Positions 8,402-17,966 are shown, counted from the stretch's first letter. The stretch is DNA of 55,352 nt from Enorma phocaeensis (GCF_900186505.1 NZ_LT891969.1:641497-696848), one strand, 5' to 3'. Made by a program: numbers and translations. Notes: a model not told the origin generated them from the letters alone.

Positions 8402-9526
8402 CTAAACGAGTCCCTCGAGCGCATCGGCGAGCTTCTGGGCGGCACGCGCCTGCTCGAGTCCGCGCGCCGCCGCGCGCATGGCATCGCGGCGGGCATCGTC
8501 GCGCAAAAGCGCCAAGAGCTCATCGGCGAAGGCGTCGTCGTCGATGCGCGCATCCGGGAACATGACGGCTGCGCCAGCATCAACCAGGAGGTGGGCGTTG
8601 GTGGTCTGGTGGTCCGCCGTGGCGTGCGGGTAGGGCACGAGAACCGCCGGGACCGCGAGGGCCGCGATCTCGGCGATGGAGGAGGCTCCGGCACGCGAGA
8701 GCACCAGATCGGCTGCCGCGAGCACATCGCCCATGTTGTCGATATAGGGCCGCACGACATAACGCTCGGCCTCGGCGGGCGTGAGCGCGAGGGCGCGCAC
8801 GGTGGCCTCGTAGTCATCGGCCCCGGTGGAATGCAGCACGCGCACCCCGTCGATAGCCAGAAGATCGCGCTTGAGCGAGGTCATCCGCTCGTTGAGGTGG
8901 TGGGCGCCAAGCGACCCGCCAAAGGTGACGAGCAGCGTCTCGTCATCGCCTGCGCCGAGGGCGTCGCGGCCGCGGGAGCGCTCGCCTGCGAGCACCGAAC
9001 GGCGCACGGGGTTGCCGGTGAACACGATGCGCCCGCTCGCCGCCCCTCGCTGCTCGAACACCTCGGCAACGCTGGGCTGGGCGATCGCGATGAGCGAGGC
9101 GCCTCTGGCGGACTGCTTGTTGGCGAGGCCGGGTACGGAGTTCTGCTCGTGCAGGGCGTATGGAATCCCCAGGTGCGCAGCCGCGCGCACCAGCGGGAGC
9201 TCCACATAGGCGCCGAACCCGATCGCGACGTCCGGTTTAAGCGCCTCGTCATCCTCGAACAGGCGGGTGAGCCGCTTCGCCTCGCGCGAGAGGCGCCACA
9301 GCGCGCTCACGAGGGTCCAGGGACGCTCGCGGTCGAAGCCGGTCACCTCGATGGGCTGGAAATCAAAGCCCGCCTTGGGTACCAACGTGCCCTCGAGCCG
9401 GCGCGTCTCGCCAAAGAACGTTACGTGGTGCCCGCGCTCGCGCAGCTCCTCGGCAAGCGCGAGAGCAGGGTTCACATGGCCCGCCGTGCCTCCGGCGGCG
9501 ATGGCGATGTTCATGCTAGCGGTCAT
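8402..9526 (-). CDS. murG: Undecaprenyl-PP-MurNAc-pentapeptide GlcNAc transferase MurG
   Basis: This 374-aa GT28 glycosyltransferase converts lipid I to lipid II at the inner face of the membrane. It begins with the diagnostic GGTAGHVNPALALA. Other motifs are IGFGAYVELP, HEQNSVPGLAN, FGGSLGAHHLN and the UDP-GlcNAc site RAGASSIAEIAALAVPAVLVPYP. I chose ATG 9526 because AGGAGG lies 7 nt upstream; this start overlaps the ftsW end by 11 nt. A much longer frame runs back to 9991 but only reads through ftsW in another frame. Confidence 0.96.
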   Translation of the reverse strand: MTASMNIAIAAGGTAGHVNPALALAEELRERGHHVTFFGETRRLEGTLVPKAGFDFQPIEVTGFDRERPWTLVSALWRLSREAKRLTRLFEDDEALKPDVAIGFGAYVELPLVRAAAHLGIPYALHEQNSVPGLANKQSARGASLIAIAQPSVAEVFEQRGAASGRIVFTGNPVRRSVLAGERSRGRDALGAGDDETLLVTFGGSLGAHHLNERMTSLKRDLLAIDGVRVLHSTGADDYEATVRALALTPAEAERYVVRPYIDNMGDVLAAADLVLSRAGASSIAEIAALAVPAVLVPYPHATADHQTTNAHLLVDAGAAVMFPDARIDDDAFADELLALLRDDARRDAMRAAARGLEQARAAQKLADALEGLV

Positions 9527-11267
9527 GGCGGTCCCTCCTGTGATCGCGACCACGGCTACCGCGGCCGCGGTATGTGCCGCCTTCATCATAGCGCGTGCGC
9601 ACCCCGCGCGACCGCAGGCGATCGGCGGGGCCGCCGCCCAGGTCGACGCGCTCGTATGATCCGCGCCTGCTGGAATCCGCACGCGATGCGGCTCGTCCGC
9701 GTGAGGTGGAGCCGTGTCCGCGAGCAGACGTGCCTGCACCCTTGCGCCCGCGGGCCGCAGAGCCGCCGGAGGCGCTGGAGCCTCCCCGGCTTCCGTTGCC
9801 CCCGGAGATTCCCCCGCCCGCGCCGGGGCCGCCTTCAACGACGGTGAAGCCGCTCCGTCGCGCAGACGAGCGGACGCGCGGCATGCCGGCGGTGCTGCCC
9901 TCGATGGTCGAAGACGCGCCCGCGACGTCCGCCTCCTCATCTCCCAGTGCCCCCTCGCGCACGACCTCGAACGCTGCGCGGCGAGCATCATGGGAGGTGA
10001 GCGGGTTGCTCTCTATCGAGACGCGCAGGATGAGCCCTGCAAGGATGAGCGTGGCCATGACCGACGAGCCGCCGTAGGAGATGAACGGCAGCGTCTTGCC
10101 CGACATGGGTATGGCGCCCAGGATGCCCAGGATATTCAGAAGCGCCTGCGCCATGATCATGAAGGCGGAACCATATGCGATGACCCTACCCTGCACCGTA
10201 GGCGACTGCGAGGCGATCTTGAACGCCGCGTAGATCAACATAAGGTAGACCGCGAAGAAGATGAGCGTGCCCACGAAACCCAGCTCCTCGCCGATGATGG
10301 CGAGGATGTAGTCGTTATGCGCCTCAGGCAGGTAGTTGTACTTCATCGTGGAGTTGCCGATCCCCCTGCCGAACAGGCCGCCCGATGCAAAGGCCATGAT
10401 GGCGAGCGTGGCCTGGTAGCCATCGCCATAAGGATCGAGCCATGGGTCGCTCACCGTGAAGAGGCGTGCCGAGCGGTATTCCGAGCTCAAGACAAAGACG
10501 GCAGCCACGAGAATGCCACAGACGAGAAGGAATACCGTCAGCGGATACGAGAGACCCGCGAAGTAGCACATGGCGAAGATCGAGCCCGCGATGATCATGC
10601 AGGTGCCCATGTCCGGCTCGAAGATGATGGCGATAAACGGCAGCGCGGCGCACCCGATGATCTGCGCCACGAAGACCGCGGTGCTGAGCGAACCCTCCTC
10701 GTAGTACTCATGCAGGATCTTCGCCGCCGTGAGGATGACAACCGCCTTCGCGAACTCGGAAGGCTGGAACTGGAAGCCGAAGATGACGATCCAGCGCGTG
10801 GCACCGCCCACGTGCACGCCAACCGCCAGGACGGCGAAGAGCAGCACGACGAAGCCCAACCAGATGCCCCACATGATGCCGGAGCGCATGAAATCGAGCG
10901 ACACGCGCGACGCGGCGAGCATGAACGCGCCGCCCATCAGCATGAAGACGAACTGCCTGCCCAGGTAATACGTTGAACTTCCCGTCTCCTTGAGCGCCTC
11001 GACCGAAGATGCCGAGTAGACCATGAGGAGGCCGAAGGCGAGGAGCGCCACCAAGCAGCTGAGGAAGACGAGCCGGGGGCGCATGATGCGCGCTGGAACG
11101 CCGGCGATAAGCTTCTCTCCCAAGGCGGAGTGCTCCCCCGCCCCGCGCTTGCGCGTTCCGCGGGTGCGCCCGGCCCGCTCGCGAGCGGGCCCCCTCTCAC
11201 GGGCGGAGTCCTTCTCTTCTGCCGTATCGGGAGCCTGGCCCCCTCCGGTGCGCTTGGAATCAGCCAT
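9516..11267 (-). CDS. ftsW: SEDS peptidoglycan glycosyltransferase FtsW
   Basis: This 583-aa polytopic protein is the septal glycan polymerase that works with FtsI. The SEDS core (about residues 60-420) shows VYSASSVEAL, QPSEFAKAVVIL, PDMGTCMII, EAHNDYILAIIGEELGFVG and LPFISYGGSS. A basic N-terminal tail of about 55 residues precedes it. A C-terminal tail of about 160 residues follows, the last 90 rich in RG, SRG and GGS, ending RGRDHRRDRHDR. Both tails are cytoplasmic in the family topology. ATG 11267 overlaps the murD stop by 8 nt (ATGGCTGA), which suggests coupling. Confidence 0.95.
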   Translation of the reverse strand: MADSKRTGGGQAPDTAEEKDSARERGPARERAGRTRGTRKRGAGEHSALGEKLIAGVPARIMRPRLVFLSCLVALLAFGLLMVYSASSVEALKETGSSTYYLGRQFVFMLMGGAFMLAASRVSLDFMRSGIMWGIWLGFVVLLFAVLAVGVHVGGATRWIVIFGFQFQPSEFAKAVVILTAAKILHEYYEEGSLSTAVFVAQIIGCAALPFIAIIFEPDMGTCMIIAGSIFAMCYFAGLSYPLTVFLLVCGILVAAVFVLSSEYRSARLFTVSDPWLDPYGDGYQATLAIMAFASGGLFGRGIGNSTMKYNYLPEAHNDYILAIIGEELGFVGTLIFFAVYLMLIYAAFKIASQSPTVQGRVIAYGSAFMIMAQALLNILGILGAIPMSGKTLPFISYGGSSVMATLILAGLILRVSIESNPLTSHDARRAAFEVVREGALGDEEADVAGASSTIEGSTAGMPRVRSSARRSGFTVVEGGPGAGGGISGGNGSRGGSSASGGSAARGRKGAGTSARGHGSTSRGRAASRADSSRRGSYERVDLGGGPADRLRSRGVRTRYDEGGTYRGRGSRGRDHRRDRHDR

Positions 11268-12684
11268 GCAGGCCCCTAGCGCCCGAAGCGCTCGCCGGCG
11301 CGAGGGCGCGCACGAGCTCCTTGAAGCGCCGCCCGCGCTCCTCGAAGCCGGAGAACTCGTCGAACGAGGCGCATGCCGGCGAGAGCAGGACCACATCGCC
11401 GGAGACGGCGAACGTGCGGGCAACCCGCACGGCATCCGCGAGGTCGGCAGCCTGGGCGAGCACGAGCTCGCCGGTGTTCGCAGCGGGACGGAAGGCATCG
11501 CTGAAGCGCTCCTGCGCATCGCCGAAGCACACCACGGCCTTGACGGTCGAGGCCGCAACGCGGCGCGCGAACGCCTCGAGCGGAGTCCCCTTGTCGGAGC
11601 CGCCTAGCAGAAGAACCACGTCATCCTTGGTAAAGGCGGTGAGCGCCTTCTCTACGGCGTCCGTGTTGGTGGCTTTGGAATCGTTCACGTAGCGCACGCC
11701 GTCCACGGTCGCGACCGGTTCGATGCGATGCTCGAGCGGCGCGAAGGAACGGAGGCCGGCAGCGACCCGCGCGGGATCGGCGCCCACCCAAAGCGCCGCG
11801 GCGGAGGCGGCGAGCGCGTTGGTCACGTTATGGTCGCCCGCGATACCGAGCTCGCCCACGGGCACGAGCGCGTGCTCCGCGCCGGCAAGGCGCACGGTGA
11901 GCATCCCATCGCGCACGAAGGCCGCATGCTCGGCGCCGGTATCCTCAAGCGCCAGCTCGAGAACGGCGGCACCGGAACCGCCCGCCTCGGGCGCCGAAGC
12001 CGCGGCCTCGGGGTCGTCCATGGAGATCACCGCGAGGTCACCTGTGCCGAGGTTGGCGAAGATGCGGCGCTTTGCCGCCGCGTACGCCTCATGCGTTCGG
12101 TGCCAGGCCAGATGGTCCTCGGTGATATTGAGCAGCACGGCAACGCGCGGATGCAGCTCGCGCGTGGTGGCCAGCTGGTAGCTCGAGAGCTCGGCGGCGA
12201 ACCATGAACCCTCCGCACGGGCATCGACCGCGGCGATGGGCGCGGTACCGATGTTTCCCACGGGCACGCAAGCCATGCCGGCGCCGTTGAGGAGGTGGTT
12301 CACGAGCGACGTCGTGGTGGTTTTGCCGTTGGTCCCCGTGACGGCGATCCAGCGCTCTGGAGAGAGCCGCCAGGCGAACTCGGGCTCGCCCATGATCTCG
12401 CCGGCATGCGCTGCGGCGGAGGCGAAGAAGGGCGAGAACTCGGAGATGCCCGGGCTCGACACGCAGACATCGTAGGAGCCCTCGACCTCCTCGGTCGCGA
12501 AGACGAACTTCGCGCCCGCGGCGGCAAGCTCGCGCGAGGCATCGGTCTCGCCGGAGCTCGCGCCCCCGTACACCGTGACCGAGCGCACGCGCTCACCCAG
12601 ATGGGCGCAGGCCCACCGAGCGATGGAAAGACCGGTTCCGCCCATGCCGAGCACGAGCAGGCTAAATGTTTGAGGCAGAGGCAT
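11260..12684 (-). CDS. murD: UDP-N-acetylmuramoylalanine--D-glutamate ligase MurD
   Basis: This ligase (about 474 aa) adds D-Glu to UDP-MurNAc-L-Ala. Visible motifs are VLGMGGTGLSIA, the ATP loop TGTNGKTTTTSL, AELSSYQL, NITEDHLAWH, PLEHRIEP, NDSKATNTDA and LLLGGSDKGTPL, ending with SPACASFDEF. The start is uncertain: a GTG at 12693 directly follows the mraY stop, while the ATG at 12684 used here is 9 nt further on. Only a weak GGGA precedes both. The gene overlaps ftsW by 8 nt. Confidence 0.96.
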   Translation of the reverse strand: MPLPQTFSLLVLGMGGTGLSIARWACAHLGERVRSVTVYGGASSGETDASRELAAAGAKFVFATEEVEGSYDVCVSSPGISEFSPFFASAAAHAGEIMGEPEFAWRLSPERWIAVTGTNGKTTTTSLVNHLLNGAGMACVPVGNIGTAPIAAVDARAEGSWFAAELSSYQLATTRELHPRVAVLLNITEDHLAWHRTHEAYAAAKRRIFANLGTGDLAVISMDDPEAAASAPEAGGSGAAVLELALEDTGAEHAAFVRDGMLTVRLAGAEHALVPVGELGIAGDHNVTNALAASAAALWVGADPARVAAGLRSFAPLEHRIEPVATVDGVRYVNDSKATNTDAVEKALTAFTKDDVVLLLGGSDKGTPLEAFARRVAASTVKAVVCFGDAQERFSDAFRPAANTGELVLAQAADLADAVRVARTFAVSGDVVLLSPACASFDEFSGFEERGRRFKELVRALAPASASGARGLHG

Positions 12685-12693
12685 CGCGGTCAC

Positions 12694-13725
12694 TTATCCC
12701 AGCTGGAACGACAGGGCGAGGCCCAAGGCGCCAAAGGCAGCCGCCACGATCCAGAAGCGGATGACCACCTTCGTCTCGGCCCAGCCCATCTTCTCGAAAT
12801 GATGGTGGATGGGCGCCATGAGGAAGACGCGCTTGCCCGTGGCTTTGAAGCTCACAACTTGGATCATAACCGAGAGCGCCTCGATGATGAACAGACCGCC
12901 CACGATGAGCGAGACCACTTCGGTGTCGGTCATGATCGCCATGCAGGCGAAGCCCGCACCGAGCGCGAGCGAGCCCGTGTCGCCCATGAAGATGCTCGCC
13001 GGATAGCAGTTGAACCAAAGGAACCCAAGACAGGCCCCCGCGCAGGCGGCGGAGAAGATGGCGAGATTCGCATCGCCCGTGAGGAACGCGAATGCGGCCA
13101 TGATGAGCATGGCGATCATCGAGGTGCCGCCGGCAAGACCATCCAAGCCATCGGTAAGGTTCACCGCATTGGAGAGGCCGGCGATGAGCAACCACGTGAA
13201 CACCACGTAGAGCCACGGGATGCTGAACTCGCTTCCGCCCAAATCGACCACGGTGCTGAGGACGCCCAGGTCGATCGCGAGCCCGCCCGGGAAGCGCACC
13301 TGGGGCTCGACGCCGCAAAGGTTGACCGCGAGCAGGCAGAACGTCACGCAGATAAGGGTCAGGCCGATCATCTTGGCGTGCGGCGTGAGGCCGAGCGAGC
13401 GCCCGTGCGTGACCGAGGTCGCGTCATCGATGAGGCCGAGCAGGCCGGTAGCGAGCGTCGCGCCGAGCACCAGGGCTATCTCGGTAGTGAAACGAGCCAT
13501 GAGGATGGTCGTCACCACCACGGCGACCAGGATCACCACGCCTCCCATGGTGGGCGTTCCCTGCTTGACGAGATGCCGCTCGGGACCATCGGCGCGAACC
13601 TGCTGGCCGATGCCCTCGAACTTAAGCAGCCGAATCCACAGCGGCATGAGCGCCATGGCAACCAGAGCAGCGATGCCGAGCGCGAGAAATGCCTGGTAGG
13701 TGGGATATGCGGGGTTGCCGAACAT
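12694..13725 (-). CDS. mraY: Phospho-MurNAc-pentapeptide transferase MraY
   Basis: This 343-aa polytopic enzyme transfers phospho-MurNAc-pentapeptide to undecaprenyl phosphate, making lipid I. Motifs are GTPTMGGVVIL, GLIDDATS with the catalytic Asp pair, SNAVNLTDGLDGLAGG, FMGDTGSLALG and MAPIHHHFE. About ten membrane segments are evident. The start codon directly follows the murF stop (TAAATG), and the ribosome site GAGGAGG lies in the last murF codons, so it is tightly coupled to murF. Confidence 0.98.
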   Translation of the reverse strand: MFGNPAYPTYQAFLALGIAALVAMALMPLWIRLLKFEGIGQQVRADGPERHLVKQGTPTMGGVVILVAVVVTTILMARFTTEIALVLGATLATGLLGLIDDATSVTHGRSLGLTPHAKMIGLTLICVTFCLLAVNLCGVEPQVRFPGGLAIDLGVLSTVVDLGGSEFSIPWLYVVFTWLLIAGLSNAVNLTDGLDGLAGGTSMIAMLIMAAFAFLTGDANLAIFSAACAGACLGFLWFNCYPASIFMGDTGSLALGAGFACMAIMTDTEVVSLIVGGLFIIEALSVMIQVVSFKATGKRVFLMAPIHHHFEKMGWAETKVVIRFWIVAAAFGALGLALSFQLG

Positions 13726-15171
13726 TTAGCATACCTCCTCGACGAAGCGGTCGAGACCAACGAAGCGCGAACCTTTGACGAGCACCGTATCATCCGGGCC
13801 AAGATCGTCCCCGATGAGGCGGACCACCTCTTCCGCCGTGGCGGCGGAGAGCGTCACGTCCTCGTCCATGCCCATGAGGCGCGCGGCGGCGAGCATCTCG
13901 GCGGCGCCGTCTGTGCCCACGCAGACCATGAGGTCGAGCTTCTTCGCAGCGGCATAGGCGCCCACCAGGCCATGCAGGCGCTCGGACTCATCGCCCAGCT
14001 CGCCCATCTCGCCCAGCACGGCGATGCGCCGACCGCGGGTGGGCAGCGTGCAGAGCAGGTCGAGCGCAGCAGCGGTGGATTCGGGGCTGGCGTTGTACGA
14101 GTCATCGATGATGCGGGCGCCCGAGGCGGCATGGCGAACCTCCTGACGGCGGCCCGTGATCTGGAGCGCGCGGAACGCGTGGTCGATCTCGGCGGCGGTC
14201 ACGCCCAGCCGCGACGCGACCGCGGCGGCGAGCACCGCGTTCGACACGGACTGGCGGCCCGTGATGGCAAGCTCGGTGCGAGCATGCGAGCCGTCCTCGA
14301 GCGTCAAGGTGAAGCTCGGGCAGCCATCGTCGCCCAGCTCGATGGCAGTCGCGCTCACCGCATCGGACTCCTCGAGCCCCGCGCAGAGCACCTCGACGCC
14401 CGCCGGGCGCGCGAAGGTATCCGCGATGAAGGGGGTGAAGGGATCCTCGCCGGTGAGCACCAGAAGCGGGGCGGCGCCGGGCCTGCCGGCCTCGGCACCA
14501 ACGGGTACGGGCACCATGCCATCCACGATCTCCGCCTTGGCGCGCGCGATGTTCTCACGGCTACCGAGCATGCCGATATGCGAGGTGCCGATCTTGGTGA
14601 TGACGGCAAGCGACGGCTCCGCGCAACGCGTGAGCCGCTCGATCTCGCCGCGGGAGTTCATGCCCATCTCGAGCACGAGCACCTGCGTATCGCGCGGAGC
14701 CGAGAGGATGGTGAGCGGCATACCGATGAGGTTGTTGAAGTTGCCCCCCGTCACATGCACGCGGAAGCGCTGGCGCAGCACGCCGGCGAGAACGTCCTTC
14801 GTAGTGGTTTTGCCAATCGAGCCGGTGATGCCCACCACGGTGCAACCGAGGATGCGCCTCCATCTATGGGCGAGCGAGAGCAAGAATTCCTCGGCATCGT
14901 CAAGGGCAAACACCGCGCAGCCGCGCTCATGCGCGAGGTCGAGCAGCTCCTTGGATGGCTCGCGGGTGAGCGCCACGGCCGCGGCACCCGCCTCGATAGC
15001 CGAAGCGGCGAAGTCGTTTCCGTCGACCCGCTCGCCAGGGAATGCCACGAACAGGTCGCCTGCAGCAGCTTCGCGCGAATCGATGATGCAGCGCGTGCAA
15101 GCGCTCCCGGGATCACCCGCGAGCAGGCGCGCACCGGTTGCCTCTTGGATATCCTTGACAGCAAGCTCCAC
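13726..15171 (-). CDS. murF: UDP-MurNAc-tripeptide--D-Ala-D-Ala ligase MurF
   Basis: This 481-aa ligase adds D-Ala-D-Ala to complete the pentapeptide. Motifs are IIDSREAAAGDLFVAF, ITGSIGKTTTKD, EMGMNSRGEI, IIDDSYNASPES and VLVKGSRFVGLD. I chose a GTG start at 15171: its product begins VELAVKDIQEATGARLL, matching the usual MurF N-terminus, and GAGGGGG lies at ribosome-site distance. The frame is open to 15345, but the extra residues look like translated leader sequence and contain the palindrome at 15195-15216. Confidence 0.93.
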   Translation of the reverse strand: MELAVKDIQEATGARLLAGDPGSACTRCIIDSREAAAGDLFVAFPGERVDGNDFAASAIEAGAAAVALTREPSKELLDLAHERGCAVFALDDAEEFLLSLAHRWRRILGCTVVGITGSIGKTTTKDVLAGVLRQRFRVHVTGGNFNNLIGMPLTILSAPRDTQVLVLEMGMNSRGEIERLTRCAEPSLAVITKIGTSHIGMLGSRENIARAKAEIVDGMVPVPVGAEAGRPGAAPLLVLTGEDPFTPFIADTFARPAGVEVLCAGLEESDAVSATAIELGDDGCPSFTLTLEDGSHARTELAITGRQSVSNAVLAAAVASRLGVTAAEIDHAFRALQITGRRQEVRHAASGARIIDDSYNASPESTAAALDLLCTLPTRGRRIAVLGEMGELGDESERLHGLVGAYAAAKKLDLMVCVGTDGAAEMLAAARLMGMDEDVTLSAATAEEVVRLIGDDLGPDDTVLVKGSRFVGLDRFVEEVC

Positions 15172-15194
15172 GATGCCGTCCCCCTCACCGATAC

Positions 15195-15216
15195 GGGGCC
15201 GAAGGCCTTCGGCCCC
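15195..15216. promoter_or_regulatory. Perfect 22-bp palindrome in the murF leader
   Basis: The arms GGGGCCGAAGG and CCTTCGGCCCC make a perfect palindrome 23 bp upstream of the murF GTG. In RNA it would form a 9-bp stem with a GGCC loop, next to the ribosome site. It may limit transcription or translation of murF relative to ftsI. Confidence 0.45.
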
Positions 15217-15366
15217 CTGTTCGTCTCTCCGCCCCGCGTCGTCGCAGGGCATGCTTGCGGCACCGGCCATCCGATACCAGCAGGTTATTGTAACGTAGGC
15301 TCCGCGGGCTGACGCGTTCGGCGCCCAATCGCACAAGGTGTGCAACTGGGGGTAGCACCACTTGGC

Positions 15367-17340
15367 CTAGCGCGTGGGATCAACTCCCAGAATCGAGAGC
15401 GTCTGAGCCATGACGGCAGCGAAGGGCGGCGCCGCCTGGCCGCCGCCGGAACCCGCGGTGCCGTCGAGCGTCACGTATACGAGCGCCTTGGGATCGCTCG
15501 CCGGCGCGAAGCCCATGAAGGACGCCATGAAGTTGTTCTCCTGGTAGCCGCCCTCCTCGCTCGCGCGCTCCGCCGTACCGGTCTTGCCTGCCACATCGTA
15601 GCCCGCCACCTGGCCGCCTGAGCCGGTGCCCTCGTCCACGACGGTCACCATCATCGAGGTCACGGCTTCGGCCGCCTCGGCGCTGATGGTCTCGGTGTCG
15701 CCGTCGCTCCAGTCGACCTCCTCGCCATGGTGCGACTTGAGGAAGTGCGGTGTATGGGCCACCCCGCCCGAGGCGATGCTCGCGACAGCGCGCGCCACCT
15801 CGATGGGCGACACGGCGATGCCCTGGCCAAACGACATCGAGCCAAGCGTCGAACCGTCGTACTCGCTGCGTTCGCGCACGATACCGGTCGATTCACCCGG
15901 GAAGTCGATGCCCGATTTGTGCCCGATGCCGTAGGTGTCGAGGTACTCGGCAAAGGCGTCCGCCCCGATCTGCTCGCCCAGAAGGACCATGCCCGTGTTC
16001 GACGAGCGACGCATGATCTCGCGGACCGTCATAGTCATGCCGTAGTCGCGCTCGTCGACATCGGTGACCCAGTCGTCGCCCACCTTGACCCGGGCAGGAA
16101 CATCGAAGGTCGACTCGGTCGTGAAGGTGCCCATATCGATGCCCATGCCGGTTACCAGCGCCTTGAAGACCGAGCCGGGCTCGTAGGCGTCGGTCACGGC
16201 TCGCAGGTTCATGTCGGCGGCCGCGGTGTTGGCCAGATCGGTCTGGTCATAGGTAGGGTTGGAGCAAGCGGCGAATATCTCGCCGGTCTGAGGGTCCATC
16301 ACCAGGATCGACCCGTAGTTGGCTCCCGAGGACTCCACCGCCTCCGCCAAAGCTTTCTCGGCAGCGGACTGGATGTTCACGTCGAGGGTGAGCACCAGAT
16401 CCTCGCCGTCCTGGGCCGGCACCCGCTCGTAGGCGCCGCCGGCGATGTAGGATCCGTCGCGGGCGCGCTCGCGCACCAGCGAGCCGTTCACGCCCTGGAG
16501 CTTGTCCTCGTAGTAGCTCTCCAATCCGGAGACGCCCTCGTTGTCGATATTCACCACGCCGATGACCTGCGACGCAAGGTTGCCGTACGGGTAGATGCGC
16601 TTCATGGTCTGCTCGTACTCGATGCCCTTGATGTTGCGCTCGGCAAGCGCATCGGCGATCTCCTGGTCGACCTGGCGCTTGATGTAGGCGAAGGTGGTAT
16701 CGCGCCCCACCTTCTCTCGGCACGTCTCCTCGTCGACGCCGAGCAGCTCCACGAGCGCTGCCACCGCCTCGTCCTCGTCCTCGATGAGCTGCGGGTTGAC
16801 GTAGACGTTCTGGCACTCCACGCTCGAGGTGATCACGTTGCCGTTGCGATCGTAGATGGTGCCGCGCTTGGCGAAGAGCGTCTGCGGGATGGCGCGGCGC
16901 TCGTCCGCTCGCCGGCGATACTCGTCGACGTTGACGATCTGGTAGTCCACGAGCTTGGACACGCCCCAAGCGACTCCAAAGCCAAAAAGCCCCATGACGA
17001 AGTTGCGGCGCGGGATGCGCTCGCGATCGAGATCACTATGGAGGAGATCGACTTGGGAGCCACCCGCGCGCGGAGGCCTGGGCGGCCTGCCGGAGCCGGA
17101 TCCGCCGGCGCCGCCTTGGCCCTCCCTCTGGCGACGGGAGGACGCACCGCGTGCTCTCGCGCTGCCCGTGCGGTCCACGCGGCTCGAGCGGCCTGCCCGG
17201 CCATCACGGCCGGATCCGCTCGGCATGGAAGAGCGCCCGGAGCTGCTGCGCCCCGTGCGGGCGCCGCCCCGAGAACTCGAACCGCGGCGGCTCGAGGACG
17301 AACCGCCGCGGGAATCATATCCATATCGGTCTGCTGTCAT
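15367..17340 (-). CDS. ftsI: Septal peptidoglycan transpeptidase FtsI (class B PBP)
   Basis: This 657-aa protein cross-links septal peptidoglycan together with FtsW. Residues 1-112 are a basic, Ser/Arg/Gly-rich cytoplasmic tail (SSSRGG, GRSSR, ARARG). A membrane anchor lies at about 114-131. A PBP dimerisation domain follows (FAKRGTIYDRNG). The transpeptidase domain has SVFK at 390-393 with the catalytic Ser, SSN at 446-448 and KTG at 586-588. There is no PASTA domain. It starts after the FtsL-like gene and is separated from murF by about 195 bp holding the palindrome. It should be a beta-lactam target. Confidence 0.97.
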   Translation of the reverse strand: MTADRYGYDSRGGSSSSRRGSSSRGGARTGRSSSGRSSMPSGSGRDGRAGRSSRVDRTGSARARGASSRRQREGQGGAGGSGSGRPPRPPRAGGSQVDLLHSDLDRERIPRRNFVMGLFGFGVAWGVSKLVDYQIVNVDEYRRRADERRAIPQTLFAKRGTIYDRNGNVITSSVECQNVYVNPQLIEDEDEAVAALVELLGVDEETCREKVGRDTTFAYIKRQVDQEIADALAERNIKGIEYEQTMKRIYPYGNLASQVIGVVNIDNEGVSGLESYYEDKLQGVNGSLVRERARDGSYIAGGAYERVPAQDGEDLVLTLDVNIQSAAEKALAEAVESSGANYGSILVMDPQTGEIFAACSNPTYDQTDLANTAAADMNLRAVTDAYEPGSVFKALVTGMGIDMGTFTTESTFDVPARVKVGDDWVTDVDERDYGMTMTVREIMRRSSNTGMVLLGEQIGADAFAEYLDTYGIGHKSGIDFPGESTGIVRERSEYDGSTLGSMSFGQGIAVSPIEVARAVASIASGGVAHTPHFLKSHHGEEVDWSDGDTETISAEAAEAVTSMMVTVVDEGTGSGGQVAGYDVAGKTGTAERASEEGGYQENNFMASFMGFAPASDPKALVYVTLDGTAGSGGGQAAPPFAAVMAQTLSILGVDPTR

Positions 17341-17363
17341 GAAAGCCTGATTCGATCGGTAGC

Positions 17364-17879
17364 CTACTGGGCATCGGCGGGCGCAGGATCCGCCGCATCC
17401 GCTGCTGCCGCATCGCCCTCAGCCGCGCTGGCGGAGGCGCCATCTCCCTCGGAGAGGTCGAGCGTGATCGAGCCCTCGGGCTCGACCATGCCGAGCGTGC
17501 CCGTCGCGAGGTCGCGGATGCGCGTGTCGGAGCCGTAGACCGAGTTCATGACCTCGAGATTCGAGCTCTCATCGCGCGCCGCCTCCAACGAGGACGATAC
17601 CTCGGCATTTGCATTGAGGTATGCGGCGGTGACGCTAGCGATGGTAACACGGGCGACGCCGATGGCGAAGAAGAGCGCCACGAGCACGCAGAATACCTTC
17701 ACGACATGAGTGAAGACGGGGCTTACCAGCTGGTTGGCCTCGCGGCCTTCGCCGGTGTAGACATCGAGGTGCGGACGGCCCGCGGGAACGCGCGCCGGCT
17801 GGGGCGCCGTCGAGCGGACCCGCTCGGGAGCGGCCGCGCCGTCGTAGACATAGGCGAGATTGGAATCATAGCGCGCCAT
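17364..17879 (-). CDS. ftsL: FtsL-like septum protein
   Basis: This 171-aa bitopic protein sits exactly where ftsL lies in dcw clusters, between rsmH and ftsI. It has a cytoplasmic N-terminus of about 55 residues, a membrane segment near VVKVFCVLVALFFAIGVA, and a short coiled-coil-like stretch (LNANAEVSSSLEAARDE). The block DTRIRDLATGTLGMVEPE resembles the end of FtsL. An Ala/Asp-rich tail ends the protein. I chose ATG 17879 because GGGAGG lies 9 nt upstream. FtsL sequences diverge strongly, so the name rests on position and topology as much as on residues. Confidence 0.8.
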   Translation of the reverse strand: MARYDSNLAYVYDGAAAPERVRSTAPQPARVPAGRPHLDVYTGEGREANQLVSPVFTHVVKVFCVLVALFFAIGVARVTIASVTAAYLNANAEVSSSLEAARDESSNLEVMNSVYGSDTRIRDLATGTLGMVEPEGSITLDLSEGDGASASAAEGDAAAADAADPAPADAQ

Positions 17880-17966
17880 ATTGCTCGGCCTCCCATCCCT
17901 GTTCAATCAAGCTGCGGTTACAGTACGTTTCTAGTTCGATACGGGTGGGATCTGTGAAGAACATCG

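Noticed and set aside
9527..9991. N-terminal extension of murG to 9991
   Set aside because: The extension only reads through ftsW in another frame; a strong ribosome site precedes ATG 9526 and the protein normally starts there.
12295..15312. 1005-codon plus-strand frame across murD, mraY and murF
   Set aside because: It is antisense to three well-supported genes and its translation is His/Arg/Glu-rich without domains.
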